64,000 nucleotides of DNA from positions 124,001 to 188,000 of the forward strand of contig NZ_WMIG01000006.1 in the NCBI RefSeq assembly GCF_009711205.1. The letters are read 5' to 3'. Below the pieces are notes generated by a model that was not told the DNA's origin, made no database searches, and was given only the letters and a program-made list of their open reading frames with translations. Below are positions 8,340-17,806 of the stretch, piece by piece (the first letter of the stretch is position 1; each line of letters starts with the position of its first letter). The position numbers and the translations under genes were made by a program. Origin of the DNA: Paracoccus litorisediminis. Lineage in GTDB: Bacteria; Pseudomonadota; Alphaproteobacteria; Rhodobacterales; Rhodobacteraceae.

Positions 8340-9532
8340 GGGCGGGACAGGCCCCGCTTCCAGACCGGCGCGCGGCACAGCGTCAGGTAAAGCGTCAGCA
8401 GCAGCAGCAAAGCCACCTCGCGCGAGCGGGCGAATTGCGGCAGATCGACCGCCTCCCAGATGCGTTGAGGAAAGAACAGGATACAGGCGAGAACCGCCAA
8501 GGTGCCCAGCAGCGCCAGATTGCCTCGGGCAGCACGCACCAGCGGATAGGCCAGGATCGTGGCCGGGGCGATGTCATAGTCATGGGCATAGACGAACAGG
8601 AAGGTCAGGCAGAAGATCGCGCCGATCAGCCAGCAATTTTCATAGGCGCGGCGCTGCAGGTAAAGAACCACCACCCCCAGCACGGCCAGCGGGGCCAGCG
8701 TCGGGGTTTCGACCCCGAAATTCGCAAGCCCGCTGCGAATGCCGAACAGATGCTTGAAGCCGGCGACGTTATAGACCGTGTCCTGATATTCCCGCAGCCC
8801 CTTGAGCCAGCTGAACCAACTGCCCTGCAGCCCCGAAGTCAGCATCGGCCATGCCGAAAGCAGCACCGTCCCCCCGGCAGCCGAGGCCAGCAACACCCAA
8901 CGGCGGTCCAGCAGGAACCAGAAGCCGACCAGAATCGCCAGCTGCGGCTTGAACGCCCCCAGCGCCAGGAAAAGCCCGGCCAGAACATCCCTTTTGCGCT
9001 CGGCGAAATACCAGCTGCACAGCAGGAAAGCCCCCGAAATCAATGTGGTCTGGCCCATCCAGGCGACATGCGCCGCAAAGGGATTGCCAAGGATTACGGC
9101 GCCGGCGATCAGCACATTCCCCAGCCGGAATTCGTCGCTGTCGTCGGATTGCTCGGAGCCCAACCAGACAAAGCCGATCATACAGATCAGTGCCAGCGTG
9201 TTGAAAATCCCTGACATCAGCTTGGCCTGCGCGACGCTGCCCGCTGAAAACGCCATGCTCAGATAGGACGAGTTCGGCGGATAGGCATAGTTTCCATCGG
9301 CAGTGCCCATGATGCCGCGCATGGCTTCCTTGAACAGATCGGCGGAATAGGGCGAGGCGCCTTTTTCCCAGATATCTCCGGCGACATATAAATATGGCAT
9401 GTCAAAGGCGAATTCGCCGGAACGGCCAATCCCGACGATCCCGAAAATGACAAAGAAAACCGCGCCCAGCAGCAGCAATGCCAGCGCATATTTCGGAAAA
9501 GTCGCCTTTTCCGCACCAGATACCCAACTCAT
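8333..9532 (-). CDS. Glycosyltransferase family 87 (DUF2029) membrane protein
   Basis: 399 residues, about ten hydrophobic helices, GT-C fold type. An early acidic loop (FDMPYLYVAGDIW, near residue 43) holds the likely catalytic Asp, followed by NYAYPPNSSYLS, the Tyr-Pro-Pro element typical of GT87. Family members transfer mannose or other hexoses from polyprenyl-phosphate donors on the outer face of the inner membrane. The acceptor is not deducible. It appears to be a single-gene unit; the 291-nt region upstream of it (9533-9823) shows no other gene. Confidence 0.8.
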   Translation of the reverse strand: MSWVSGAEKATFPKYALALLLLGAVFFVIFGIVGIGRSGEFAFDMPYLYVAGDIWEKGASPYSADLFKEAMRGIMGTADGNYAYPPNSSYLSMAFSAGSVAQAKLMSGIFNTLALICMIGFVWLGSEQSDDSDEFRLGNVLIAGAVILGNPFAAHVAWMGQTTLISGAFLLCSWYFAERKRDVLAGLFLALGAFKPQLAILVGFWFLLDRRWVLLASAAGGTVLLSAWPMLTSGLQGSWFSWLKGLREYQDTVYNVAGFKHLFGIRSGLANFGVETPTLAPLAVLGVVVLYLQRRAYENCWLIGAIFCLTFLFVYAHDYDIAPATILAYPLVRAARGNLALLGTLAVLACILFFPQRIWEAVDLPQFARSREVALLLLLTLYLTLCRAPVWKRGLSRPA

Positions 9533-9823
9533 AATCGTTCCCCGGCAACCAAAGGCACAAATTCTGGTCCGCCTTCACTGCTTCAGGAGGAGCGGAAATT
9601 AGTCCGCCGTCAACTGTCGGAAGGGACAGGTCCGCCCGTTTTGACGCCATCGGACGCACATTGTGCCTATCGGACAACGGCTGTCGGCATTGGATTCACG
9701 TTCTGCGGAATTGACTTGGTCTGTCAGGTCCCCGGTGATTTGCTGAAGGGACGTAAACGGCTTCTTATCCATTTTGCCCTATATCGGCCCGAGGGTTTCG
9801 AAAGAGGTGACGGAAAGGACTCG

Positions 9824-11452
9824 ATGAATTCACTGGTGATCTTTGCCCAGATCGCGGGCGCGGTGGCGCTGCTGCTGTTCGGTATCGGCCTTGTGCGGGA
9901 CGGCGCGACCGAGGCTTTTGGCGTGCGCATGCGCATGGCGCTGGGATTGGGCACCCGCACCGGGCCACGCGCCTTTCTGTCGGGGCTGGTAGCGACGCTG
10001 GGGCTGCAGTCCTCGACTGCGACGGCGCTGATGACGGCGAATTTCGTCGACCGGTCGATGATGAACGAAAGAATGGCCCAGATCGTGCTGCTGGGCGCGA
10101 ATGTCGGCACGGCGCTGACTGCCGTAGTGGTCTCGGCCGGGCTGGAAGCCGCGGCACCGGCGCTGATCCTGCTGGGCTATGTCCTGTGGCGTCGCGGCGC
10201 GACCGTCTGGTCAGGCAGCGGTCGGGCACTGATCGGCTTGGGGCTGATGCTGGTGTCGCTGACCATGCTGGAGCATGGGACCGAGTTCCTGCGTTCATCG
10301 CCACAACTGGCGGCCTTTTTGCCAATGCTGGACAGTGCTTGGCCAGTGGCGTTGCTGTTCGCGGCCCTGCTGGCGGTGCTGTGTTCGTCGTCTCTGGCAG
10401 CGGTGCTGCTCATCTCATCGCTGAACCTGCCGGTGGGGCTAACCGTGGTCATGGTGCTGGGCGCGAACCTTGGTGGTGCGGTTCCGGCGGTTCTGGCCAC
10501 CACGACGCTGGGCCATAGCGCCCGACGGGTAACGCTGGGCAATCTGGCGGTTCGTGCGATGGGCTGCCTTGCCGTGATGCCGCTTGCCGGATTTGCCGGA
10601 CAGGCGCTGACCCAATTTCCGATGCCGCGCACCGGGCTGGCGGTCGAAGCCCATCTAGCCTTCAATATTGCCCTTGCCCTGCTGATCTGGCCGCTGACCG
10701 GCCCCATTGCCCGACTGGTCTGCACTTTCCTGCCCGATGAAGAGCGTGAGCACTCACAGGGCCCCGCATGGCTGGACGAAACCGCGCTGCAGACGCCATT
10801 GCTGGCCCTGACCGGCGCGCGGCGCGAGGTGATGGCAATCGGCGACGCCGTGGATCAGATGCTGACCCTGACCCGCAAGGCCTTCCACGACAGCGACACC
10901 GCGCCGCTGGCCCAGGTGGATGAACTGGAGCGCCGCGTCGATCGCCGCCAGCAAGAGGTCAAGACCTATCTCTCGCGCCTTGGAAGCTCGGCGACCGAGG
11001 ACGAAAAGCGCCAGTCGATCACCATTCTCGACTATGTCATCAACCTTGAACATGTGGGCGACATCATCGATCGCGGCCTCGCCCCCGAGGTTCGCAAGAA
11101 GGTCGGGCTTGGTCTGCGCTTCTCGGATGAGGGTTATCAGGAAATCGATCGCATGTTCCTGATGACGCAGGACAACATGCGGATGGCGCAAAGCGTGTTC
11201 CTGTCGCGCGACCGCGACATGGCACGGCGGCTGGTCGAACTGAAGGTCGAGATCCGCAAACTGGAACGGCAATCGGCGCAACGCCACCTGATCCGCCTGC
11301 GCGAGGGTCAGGCGAACACGCGCGAGACCTCGTCACTGCATCTGGATATTCTGCGCGACCTCAAACGGATCAATGCGCATGTGATCTCGGTCGCGCATCC
11401 TATCCTGGATGAGGAAGGGCTGCTGGTCGAAAGCCGTTTGCGCCAGCGATAG
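9824..11452 (+). CDS. Na/Pi cotransporter family protein with PhoU-like C-terminus
   Basis: 542 residues from ATG 9824, preceded by GGAAAGGACTCG. The N-terminal 300 or so residues carry the duplicated transporter repeat with GLQSSTATAL and CSSSLAAVLLISS, the QSS/SSS-type motifs of the NptA/SLC34-like family. After the last helix (about residue 370) comes a PhoU-like helical bundle rich in charged residues (ELERRVDRRQQEVKTYLSRL). It probably moves phosphate with sodium, with the PhoU part sensing or damping transport. No pho regulatory gene is nearby. Confidence 0.88.
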   Translation: MNSLVIFAQIAGAVALLLFGIGLVRDGATEAFGVRMRMALGLGTRTGPRAFLSGLVATLGLQSSTATALMTANFVDRSMMNERMAQIVLLGANVGTALTAVVVSAGLEAAAPALILLGYVLWRRGATVWSGSGRALIGLGLMLVSLTMLEHGTEFLRSSPQLAAFLPMLDSAWPVALLFAALLAVLCSSSLAAVLLISSLNLPVGLTVVMVLGANLGGAVPAVLATTTLGHSARRVTLGNLAVRAMGCLAVMPLAGFAGQALTQFPMPRTGLAVEAHLAFNIALALLIWPLTGPIARLVCTFLPDEEREHSQGPAWLDETALQTPLLALTGARREVMAIGDAVDQMLTLTRKAFHDSDTAPLAQVDELERRVDRRQQEVKTYLSRLGSSATEDEKRQSITILDYVINLEHVGDIIDRGLAPEVRKKVGLGLRFSDEGYQEIDRMFLMTQDNMRMAQSVFLSRDRDMARRLVELKVEIRKLERQSAQRHLIRLREGQANTRETSSLHLDILRDLKRINAHVISVAHPILDEEGLLVESRLRQR

Positions 11453-11579
11453 CGCCGCTGCGCAAGACAGATGCAAGAACGCGACACCCTCTGCCCGGAA
11501 TTTCACCGGAAATTGACAGGTAGTCCATTCGCTCAAATACTTCCTGCATCCGATCTTCTCAGCCTTGGAAAGAACGACC

Positions 11580-12539
11580 ATGCGCAGGATCACGCGGAAT
11601 TCACGTTGTATCACTCCGGCTTTGGTGCTGGCTGCGATCGCCGGCCCGGCAGCGGCCGTCGAGAATGGCGCGGGCATGTATATCCTTGGTTCGCGGACCA
11701 GCGGCGCGGGGATGGTTGCGCCGGCGGGAACCTATACCCAGCAAAGCTATTACGCCTATTCCGGCGACATCAGCGGCGAAATCCCGAATGGCGGGCGGCT
11801 GGAGGTCGGCGTCGATGGGTCGGCATTTATCGGGCTGTCGTCAGTGCTGTGGTCGTTGGAAAGCGAACCCGTGCTGGGCGGACAACCCTATGTAAGTTTC
11901 ACCCTGCCCTATGGCTACAAAAAGTCCGAGGTCGATGCCACGCTGAACGCACCCGGAGGCGACGTCCTGACCGGCTCGAAATCCTCGGACAGCTTCCTGT
12001 TCGGTGACCCGGTTCTGGGTGCTGGGCTGGGTTGGGGACAGGGGCCGTTCTATGCCTCGCTGAACATGCTGATCAACGTTCCGGTCGGAGATTACGAAAA
12101 GGGTCGCAGCACCAACGTCGCCTTCAATCACTGGGCCTATGACTTTACCGGCGGGCTGACCTGGATGAATGCCGATACCGGCTGGCAGGCCAACTTCGCC
12201 GCCGGTGTCACCTTCAACGACATGAACGACGACACCAATTACGAATCCGGGGACGAGCTTCACCTTGAAGCCGCGATCGGCAAGACCCTGAACCCGAACC
12301 TGACACTGAGTTTGCAGGGCTATTATTACAAGCAGATCAGCGGCGATAGCGGCTCGGGCGCGCTGCTTGGCGAGTTCAAGGGCGAGGTCACCGGCCTGGG
12401 TCCGGCGGTTGCATGGAACAGCGACTGGAACGGCACCCCCCTCGCCTTCGAGGCACGTTGGTTTCACGAATTCGATGCAACGAACCGGCTTGAGGGTGAC
12501 GCGGTCCTGTTCAACCTGATGATCCCGCTGGGCGGTTGA
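11580..12539 (+). CDS. SphA/phenol-degradation-type outer-membrane beta-barrel protein
   Basis: 319 residues from ATG 11580 with GGAAAG upstream. An N-terminal signal peptide (LVLAAIAGPAAA, cleavage near residue 26) is followed by alternating amphipathic strands and a terminal strand without a C-terminal Phe. Glycine- and aromatic-rich repeats and the opening ENGAGMYILGSRTSGAGMVAPAG match the transporter family associated with meta-pathway phenol degradation (SphA/MetA). The substrate is unknown, as no aromatic-degradation genes are adjacent. It ends at a strong terminator. Confidence 0.75.
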   Translation: MRRITRNSRCITPALVLAAIAGPAAAVENGAGMYILGSRTSGAGMVAPAGTYTQQSYYAYSGDISGEIPNGGRLEVGVDGSAFIGLSSVLWSLESEPVLGGQPYVSFTLPYGYKKSEVDATLNAPGGDVLTGSKSSDSFLFGDPVLGAGLGWGQGPFYASLNMLINVPVGDYEKGRSTNVAFNHWAYDFTGGLTWMNADTGWQANFAAGVTFNDMNDDTNYESGDELHLEAAIGKTLNPNLTLSLQGYYYKQISGDSGSGALLGEFKGEVTGLGPAVAWNSDWNGTPLAFEARWFHEFDATNRLEGDAVLFNLMIPLGG

Positions 12540-12570
12540 CCCGCTACCGAAACGCCGTTCTCGGAATAAT

Positions 12571-12612
12571 AAATCCCGAACCCTGTCTAAAAGGCCAGGT
12601 TCGGGATTTTCC
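12571..12612 (+). terminator. Intrinsic terminator after the outer-membrane protein
   Basis: Perfect 12-bp stem AAATCCCGAACC/GGTTCGGGATTT (12571-12582 with 12598-12609), 15-nt loop, ending in a T-run. Confidence 0.88.
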
Positions 12613-12813
12613 ATTTACTCTTCGCCCGCCCCATTTCAAAGCCATCATGGTTAAAATTCATCCGGAAGTTGACTAACTTCGACAGGTAAATCCTATCCAT
12701 TTGTTTAACTTGCCGGAATTTCATCCAGCGGTTCAGATGGCCTTGGGGGAGCGTGAATTTCCTCAAGTCGAAATTACGGCAGTATTCAGCCGTTTCTGTT
12801 TTGGATGTTAACG

Positions 12814-14046
12814 ATGCCATATGTTACCGAGATTCCCGCGGGATTGATTTCCGTGGCCGATGGAAACCTTTCCTTCAACGGGCCTGCCGACCTTTCCGAC
12901 ATGATCGACCGTTCCGCGGATGTGGGACAATACAAGATCGATGCGGATGGCGCGAGCAGCCTGTCCAGCGGGGACAATTTCACTTTCATCGCTCCTGACC
13001 CGAGCAGCAATCTGGAATGCACCTATCTTGTGGCGGGCACGCTTAACTTCGCCCCCTATGCGGTCAATCTTAACCGGCTGGATCTCCAGATCACCGTTTC
13101 TCCGATCAGCGGTTATCTGGTTGAGACCGACGGTAAATACTACTTCGTCACCGATGGCCCGCTTGACAACGACCATGTTACGGCGACCATCGAGGGTACG
13201 GTCGGCCCCTCGCAGGGGAATCCTCAGCCGGTTTCGGTCGGGCCGGTTCCGCTGTCGCAACTGGCTGACTCTCTGGCCAATGATATTGACGGGCTTGCGC
13301 AGGGTTGGGCCGATCGACTGGCCGCAGATGTGCGGCAACTCGACGACCAGTTCGTGGGCTACGGACGCGCCTCGGATTCGACGCTGACGCATGACCAGAC
13401 CGTCGATCGTGAAATCACCGATGCCGAGGTGGTCTGCTTTGCCGCCGGCACCCTGATCGAGACCGATCGTGGCCCGGTTCCGGTTGAGGAACTGGTTGCC
13501 GGGGACACGGTCTGGACCAAGGATGACGGTTTCCAGCCCATCCGCTGGATTGGCAGCGTCAAGCTGTCGGGCGCGATGCTGGCGAACAAGCCGAACCTGC
13601 GCCCGATCCGCATCCGCGCCGGGGCGCTGGGGGCAAATACGCCCAGCAGCGACCTGCTGGTGTCACCGCAGCACCGTGTCCTTGTCCGCTCGCGGATTGC
13701 GGTGAAGATGTTCGATACGATGGAAGTGCTGATCCCCGCCAAGCAATTGCTGCAGATCGACGGGATCGATTATGACCACGCCACCACCGAGGTCGAATAT
13801 TTCCATTTCCTTTTCGACCGGCACCAGATCGTCGTCTCGAACGGGGCGGAGACGGAAAGCCTGTTCACCGGACCGCAGGCGCTGCGCGCCCTGACTGCCG
13901 AGGCGCGGGACGAAGTCCTAAGCCTGTTCCCCGAACTGGCCGAGCGGGACTATCAGCCCGAGGCGATCCGCCCACTGCCTTCGGGCCGCAAATCGCGCAA
14001 GCTGGTGCAACGCCATGCCAGCAAGCACCGCGATCTGGTCTGCTGA
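12814..14046 (+). CDS. Hint-domain (hedgehog/intein-like) protein
   Basis: About 410 residues. The first 205 or so residues are acidic and beta-rich and match no family I recognise. From about residue 208 the sequence VVCFAAGTLIETDRGPVPVE begins a Hint_2 domain. It has the nucleophile-position Cys, the GDTVWTKDDGFQPIRWIG repeat-like strand and SPQHRVLV near residue 285, the conserved His block. A basic tail (RKSRKLVQRHASKHR) follows. Such proteins are frequent in Rhodobacterales, usually without a known function; some may self-cleave. ATG 12814 (weak GGA upstream) is preferred over ATG 12805, which has no ribosome site. The 200 bases upstream are unusually AT-rich. Confidence 0.78.
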   Translation: MPYVTEIPAGLISVADGNLSFNGPADLSDMIDRSADVGQYKIDADGASSLSSGDNFTFIAPDPSSNLECTYLVAGTLNFAPYAVNLNRLDLQITVSPISGYLVETDGKYYFVTDGPLDNDHVTATIEGTVGPSQGNPQPVSVGPVPLSQLADSLANDIDGLAQGWADRLAADVRQLDDQFVGYGRASDSTLTHDQTVDREITDAEVVCFAAGTLIETDRGPVPVEELVAGDTVWTKDDGFQPIRWIGSVKLSGAMLANKPNLRPIRIRAGALGANTPSSDLLVSPQHRVLVRSRIAVKMFDTMEVLIPAKQLLQIDGIDYDHATTEVEYFHFLFDRHQIVVSNGAETESLFTGPQALRALTAEARDEVLSLFPELAERDYQPEAIRPLPSGRKSRKLVQRHASKHRDLVC

Positions 14047-14068
14047 CACATAAACCGAGGGACGGTAG

Positions 14069-14097
14069 GGCAAGGGGCGGCATGACCGCCCCTTGCC
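14069..14097. terminator. Bidirectional hairpin between Hint and ureohydrolase genes
   Basis: 12-bp stem GGCAAGGGGCGG/CCGCCCCTTGCC with loop CATGA, between two convergent genes. There is no strong T-run, so its efficiency is uncertain. Confidence 0.7.
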
Positions 14098-14100
14098 AAT

Positions 14101-15051
14101 TCAGCGACGCTTCACGCCCGGAAGTGCGCAGAGCATCTCGAACAGGTAGTTCGCGGCGATGACGGCGGTATTGCCAGCCGGATCATAGGGCGGCGAGACC
14201 TCGACCAGATCGCAGCCGATCAGGTTCAGCCCGGAGCAGCCGCGGATGATCTCAAGCCCCTGGATCGTGGTCAGGCCACCGACCTCGACCGTGCCGGTGC
14301 CGGGCGCGAAGGCCGGGTCAAGGCTGTCGATATCGTAGCTGAGGTAAACCGGCGCATCGCCGATCTCAGCACGGATTTTTTCCATCAGCGGGGTCAGGGA
14401 TTTGTGCCAGCATGCTTCCGCCGGGGTGACGGTCCAGCCCTTGTCGCGGCCCCAGTCGAAATCCTCGGCCGTGTAGCCCGAACCGCGCAGACCGATCTGA
14501 TAGACCTTATCGTTCAGCAGGCAATCGTCTTCCCACGCGCGGCGGAACGGGCAGCCATGGGCTTCTTTCTCGCCGAACATATGTTCGTTGGTGTCCGAAT
14601 GCGCATCGACATGGATCAGCGCGACCGGGCCGTGCTTTTCGCGCATGGCGCGCAGGATCGGCCAGGTCAGGGTGTGGTCGCCGCCCAGCGTCAGCGGGAT
14701 CACGTCATGCTTCAGGACTTCGCGATAGTGGTTGGTGATGATATCGACCGATTTTTTCAGATCGAAGGTGTTGATCGCCACGTCGCCAATATCGGCCACT
14801 TGCAGGCTGTCGAAGGGCGCAGCGCCAGTCGCCATGTTATAGGGGCGGATCATCCGGCTTTCGTCGCGGATCTGGCGCGGGCCAAGGCGCGTGCCGGGGC
14901 GGTTCGAGGCGCCGATATCCATCGGGATGCCGATGAAGCAGGCATCCAGCCCCGCCGCCGTGTCCTGCGTGGGAAGGCGCATCATCGTGGCCGGTCCCCC
15001 GAAGCGCGGCATGGTGTTGCCGCCAAGCGGTTGATTAAATCCGTCGGACAT
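14101..15051 (-). CDS. Ureohydrolase (agmatinase or 4-guanidinobutyrase)
   Basis: 316 residues. The two-manganese site is complete: GGDHT near residue 122, DAHSDTNE near 145 and SYDIDSLDPAFAPGTGT near 236. It hydrolyses a guanidino compound to urea plus an amine. The sequence alone does not separate agmatinase from 4-guanidinobutyrase. The divergent aldehyde dehydrogenase and LysR regulator recall the Pseudomonas kauB/gbuA/gbuR arrangement for the guanidinobutyrate route of arginine breakdown, so I keep both readings open. AGGAG lies nine nt upstream of the ATG. Confidence 0.88.
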   Translation of the reverse strand: MSDGFNQPLGGNTMPRFGGPATMMRLPTQDTAAGLDACFIGIPMDIGASNRPGTRLGPRQIRDESRMIRPYNMATGAAPFDSLQVADIGDVAINTFDLKKSVDIITNHYREVLKHDVIPLTLGGDHTLTWPILRAMREKHGPVALIHVDAHSDTNEHMFGEKEAHGCPFRRAWEDDCLLNDKVYQIGLRGSGYTAEDFDWGRDKGWTVTPAEACWHKSLTPLMEKIRAEIGDAPVYLSYDIDSLDPAFAPGTGTVEVGGLTTIQGLEIIRGCSGLNLIGCDLVEVSPPYDPAGNTAVIAANYLFEMLCALPGVKRR

Positions 15052-15181
15052 CGGGTCTTGCTCCTGTAGTATGGCAATTTTCAGGCAGACTAGGGCAGTC
15101 CGTCACTTCGCTAAAATCACGGCGTTGCGAACCTGACTTCGATCTGAACCGACGTTATCGCGGGTCAGCGCTGGCGGGCAA

Positions 15182-15201
15182 GCTTCGGATTCCTCCGAAG
15201 C
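15182..15201. repeat. Hairpin in the ureohydrolase/aldehyde dehydrogenase promoter region
   Basis: Perfect 8-bp stem GCTTCGGA-TTCC-TCCGAAGC in the 227-nt divergent intergenic region, 78 nt before the aldehyde dehydrogenase ATG. It may be an operator for the downstream LysR protein or an RNA leader element. Its GGATTCCTCC core recurs in a hairpin at 58976. Confidence 0.55.
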
Positions 15202-15278
15202 AAGGGCCGTTCAATCGTGATGTTTCCCAATGCAAAGACAGGGCATCACGCCGCTCGATATTCTCAAGGAGCCGTAAC

Positions 15279-16739
15279 ATGACCCAGATCGCCCCCAGCA
15301 CCGCCCTTCTTGGGCGCGAGATGTGCGTCTTCATCGACGGGGCATGGCGCGCCGGTCACGGCGACCAGATCGTTTCCGTCGATCCCTCGACCGGCCAGCG
15401 CATCGCGGAATTTCAGGGCGCGCGGCCCGAGGATGTGGCGGTTGCCGCCGAGGCCGCTACCCGTGCCTTTGGCACGTGGCGGCGGCTGCCCTCGACCCAG
15501 CGCGCGGCATTCCTGCGCGGCTTTGCCGAAGGTCTGCGCCGCCGCAAGGACGATCTGGTTCAGTTGCAGATGCTGAACAACGGCAAGCCCCGGATCGAGG
15601 CGGAAATCGACGTGGACGACGCCGCCGCGACCTTTGACTATTACGCCGATCTGGCCGAGACGCTGGACGCCCGGCAGGACGGCGCGGTAGAACTGCCCGA
15701 CTCGACCCTGCGCGGTCGCACCCGCTTTGAGCCGGTCGGCCCGGTGGCGCTGATCGTGCCGTGGAACTTCCCGATGGTCACGACCGCATGGAAGCTGGCC
15801 CCCGCGCTGGCGGTCGGCTGCACTGCCGTGCTGAAGCCCTCGGAATTCACCACGCCTGCCGAACTTGTCTACGGCGATATCGCGCTGGAAATCGGCCTGC
15901 CCGCTGGCGTGCTGAACATCCTGCCGGGCGCGGGTGCGGTCGGTGGCGCAATGACTGCCGAGCCGCGTTTCCGCAAGATTAGCTTCACCGGCTCGAACGC
16001 GACCGGCCGCCGGGTGATGGCGGCGGCGGCGGAACGCTCGGTGCCGGTCTCGCTGGAGCTGGGTGGCAAGTCGCCCATCGTCATCCTTGACGATGCCGAT
16101 GTCGCGCAGGCGGTCGAGATCGCGGCGCTGGGGATCTTCTTCAATGCCGGGCAAATGTGCTCGGCCACCTCGCGGATGATCCTGTCGGACCGCATCGCCG
16201 ATGACGTCATCGCCGGGCTGCGCCGCCATGTCGCGGGCATGGTGGTCGCGGGCCATCAGGATCCGCGCGCCGAGATGGGGCCGCTGACCACCGCCGCGCA
16301 GCGCGACAAGGTGCTGGAATACCTGCTGCGCGCCCGCCATGACGGGCTGGACTGCCTGACCGGCGGTGCCTCGACCGGGCCGCAATCGGGTTTCTTCGTC
16401 GAGCCGACCGTCTATCTGGACGTGCCGACCGATCACGCCATCTGGCGCGAGGAAATCTTCGGCCCGGTGCTGGCGATCCGCCGCGTGTCTTCGGACGATG
16501 AGGCGCTGGCCCTGGCCAATGAAAACGACTTCGGCCTTGCCGCGACCGTCGTCGGCGGTGCCCGCGCCGAGGACATGGCCAACCACATCGATGCCGGTCA
16601 TGTCTGGGTAAACTCGCCGCAGATCATCTTCCCGAACACGGCATGGGGCGGGTTCAAGGCCAGCGGCATTGGCCGTGAACTGGGGCCGTGGGGTCTGGCC
16701 GCCTATAGCGGCGTCAAGCATGTGACGTCGCGCGCCTGA
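15279..16739 (+). CDS. NAD-dependent aldehyde dehydrogenase, aminoaldehyde/guanidinobutyraldehyde type
   Basis: 486 residues. PWNFPMVTTAWKLAPALA (about 164), GSNATGRR (NAD loop), catalytic Glu in LELGGKSP (about 256) and catalytic Cys in FFNAGQMCSATSR (about 290) are all present. The pattern is closest to betaine-aldehyde and 4-aminobutyraldehyde dehydrogenases. Divergent from the ureohydrolase and followed 69 nt later by a LysR gene, it would oxidise an amino- or guanidino-aldehyde. If the ureohydrolase is a guanidinobutyrase, this enzyme would make its substrate. Ribosome site AAGGAG. Confidence 0.9.
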   Translation: MTQIAPSTALLGREMCVFIDGAWRAGHGDQIVSVDPSTGQRIAEFQGARPEDVAVAAEAATRAFGTWRRLPSTQRAAFLRGFAEGLRRRKDDLVQLQMLNNGKPRIEAEIDVDDAAATFDYYADLAETLDARQDGAVELPDSTLRGRTRFEPVGPVALIVPWNFPMVTTAWKLAPALAVGCTAVLKPSEFTTPAELVYGDIALEIGLPAGVLNILPGAGAVGGAMTAEPRFRKISFTGSNATGRRVMAAAAERSVPVSLELGGKSPIVILDDADVAQAVEIAALGIFFNAGQMCSATSRMILSDRIADDVIAGLRRHVAGMVVAGHQDPRAEMGPLTTAAQRDKVLEYLLRARHDGLDCLTGGASTGPQSGFFVEPTVYLDVPTDHAIWREEIFGPVLAIRRVSSDDEALALANENDFGLAATVVGGARAEDMANHIDAGHVWVNSPQIIFPNTAWGGFKASGIGRELGPWGLAAYSGVKHVTSRA

Positions 16740-16808
16740 CAGCGCAGGGGTTGCGTCGCGTCATCATGCGGGCCAGATCAGGGAAAACATCCCTGACGAG
16801 GCCCCCGC

Positions 16809-17786
16809 GTGACCCAAAGGCGCGAAACGCAATCCCGCTCGACCCCTGCCGCCTTGTCGCGGCGGGGCAAGGCACGCACGCCGATCCCGGTCGAAAGCGC
16901 CGACATTCGCCTGATCCGCATCTTTCTGCGCGTGGTCGAGGCGGGCGGGCTGTCGGCGGCGCAATCCGAACTGAACCTGGCACTGTCGAGCATTTCCGAG
17001 AAAATCTCGGCGCTTGAGGCACGCTATGGGCTGAAGCTGTGCAAACGCGGACGCGGCGGCTTTGCCCTGACCCCCGCGGGCGAAGATTTCTACAAGGAAG
17101 CGCAACGGTTGCTGGGGACGCTGGACCAGTTCTCCAGCCGCGTCTCGGCGCTTGGCGCGCAGATGCCGCGCAGCCTGTCGATCGGGCTGGTGGACAATAC
17201 CATCTCGGACCCGCTTTGCCCGATCTCGCGGGCAGTGGCGCTGTTTGCCGAACTCGCGCCGCATGTGCATCTGGAAATCATCACCCTGTCGCCGGGCGAA
17301 TTGCTGCGCGAAGTCATCGGGCAAAAGGTCGATCTGGCCGTTGGCAGCTTTCCCCGCGCCGCCATGGGGCTGGATTACCTGAGCCTGCATGACGAAAGGC
17401 ACAATATCTATTGTGCCACAGACCATCCGCTTTTCGATCTGCCCGATGACCAGATCGGCATCGACACCATCCGCGAACACCGGATCATCGCGCGCAGCTA
17501 CTGGGCATCGCGCGACATCCGCGTCTTTGCCATTGCCGCGCCCCATGCCACGGTTTCGAACATGGAGGCCGAGGCACATCTGATCCTGTCGGGTACCTAT
17601 CTGGGCTATCTGCCCGACCATTACGCCGCGCAGTTCGGCGACCAGTTGCGCAAGATCCGGCCCGATCTGTTCTCCTACGTGGCGAAATTTCAGGTGGCGA
17701 CGCGGCAGGACTGGCAGTCGCGCCACGCCACCCGCGCCTTTATCGAGGCCTTGCAGCAGGCCAGTAACGAATTGCGCCGCCCCTAG
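16809..17786 (+). CDS. LysR-family transcriptional regulator
   Basis: 325 residues starting at GTG 16809. A poorly conserved basic leader of about 30 residues precedes the helix-turn-helix (FLRVVEAGGLSAAQSELNLALSSISEKISALE, about 39-70, given here as a region), then a LysR substrate-binding domain. A start nearer residue 29 is possible because the ribosome site is weak. It probably controls the ureohydrolase and aldehyde dehydrogenase next to it; the effector is unknown. Its stop codon lies in a 26-bp palindrome. Confidence 0.85.
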   Translation: MTQRRETQSRSTPAALSRRGKARTPIPVESADIRLIRIFLRVVEAGGLSAAQSELNLALSSISEKISALEARYGLKLCKRGRGGFALTPAGEDFYKEAQRLLGTLDQFSSRVSALGAQMPRSLSIGLVDNTISDPLCPISRAVALFAELAPHVHLEIITLSPGELLREVIGQKVDLAVGSFPRAAMGLDYLSLHDERHNIYCATDHPLFDLPDDQIGIDTIREHRIIARSYWASRDIRVFAIAAPHATVSNMEAEAHLILSGTYLGYLPDHYAAQFGDQLRKIRPDLFSYVAKFQVATRQDWQSRHATRAFIEALQQASNELRRP

Positions 17787-17797
17787 GGGCGGCGCAA
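17772..17797. terminator. 26-bp perfect palindrome between LysR and helicase genes
   Basis: 12-bp arms TTGCGCCGCCCC and GGGGCGGCGCAA around a 2-nt centre; the LysR stop codon TAG is at the centre. It lies between convergent genes and probably ends both transcripts, although no T-run follows. Confidence 0.65.
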
Positions 17798-17806
17798 CTG
17801 TATCGA

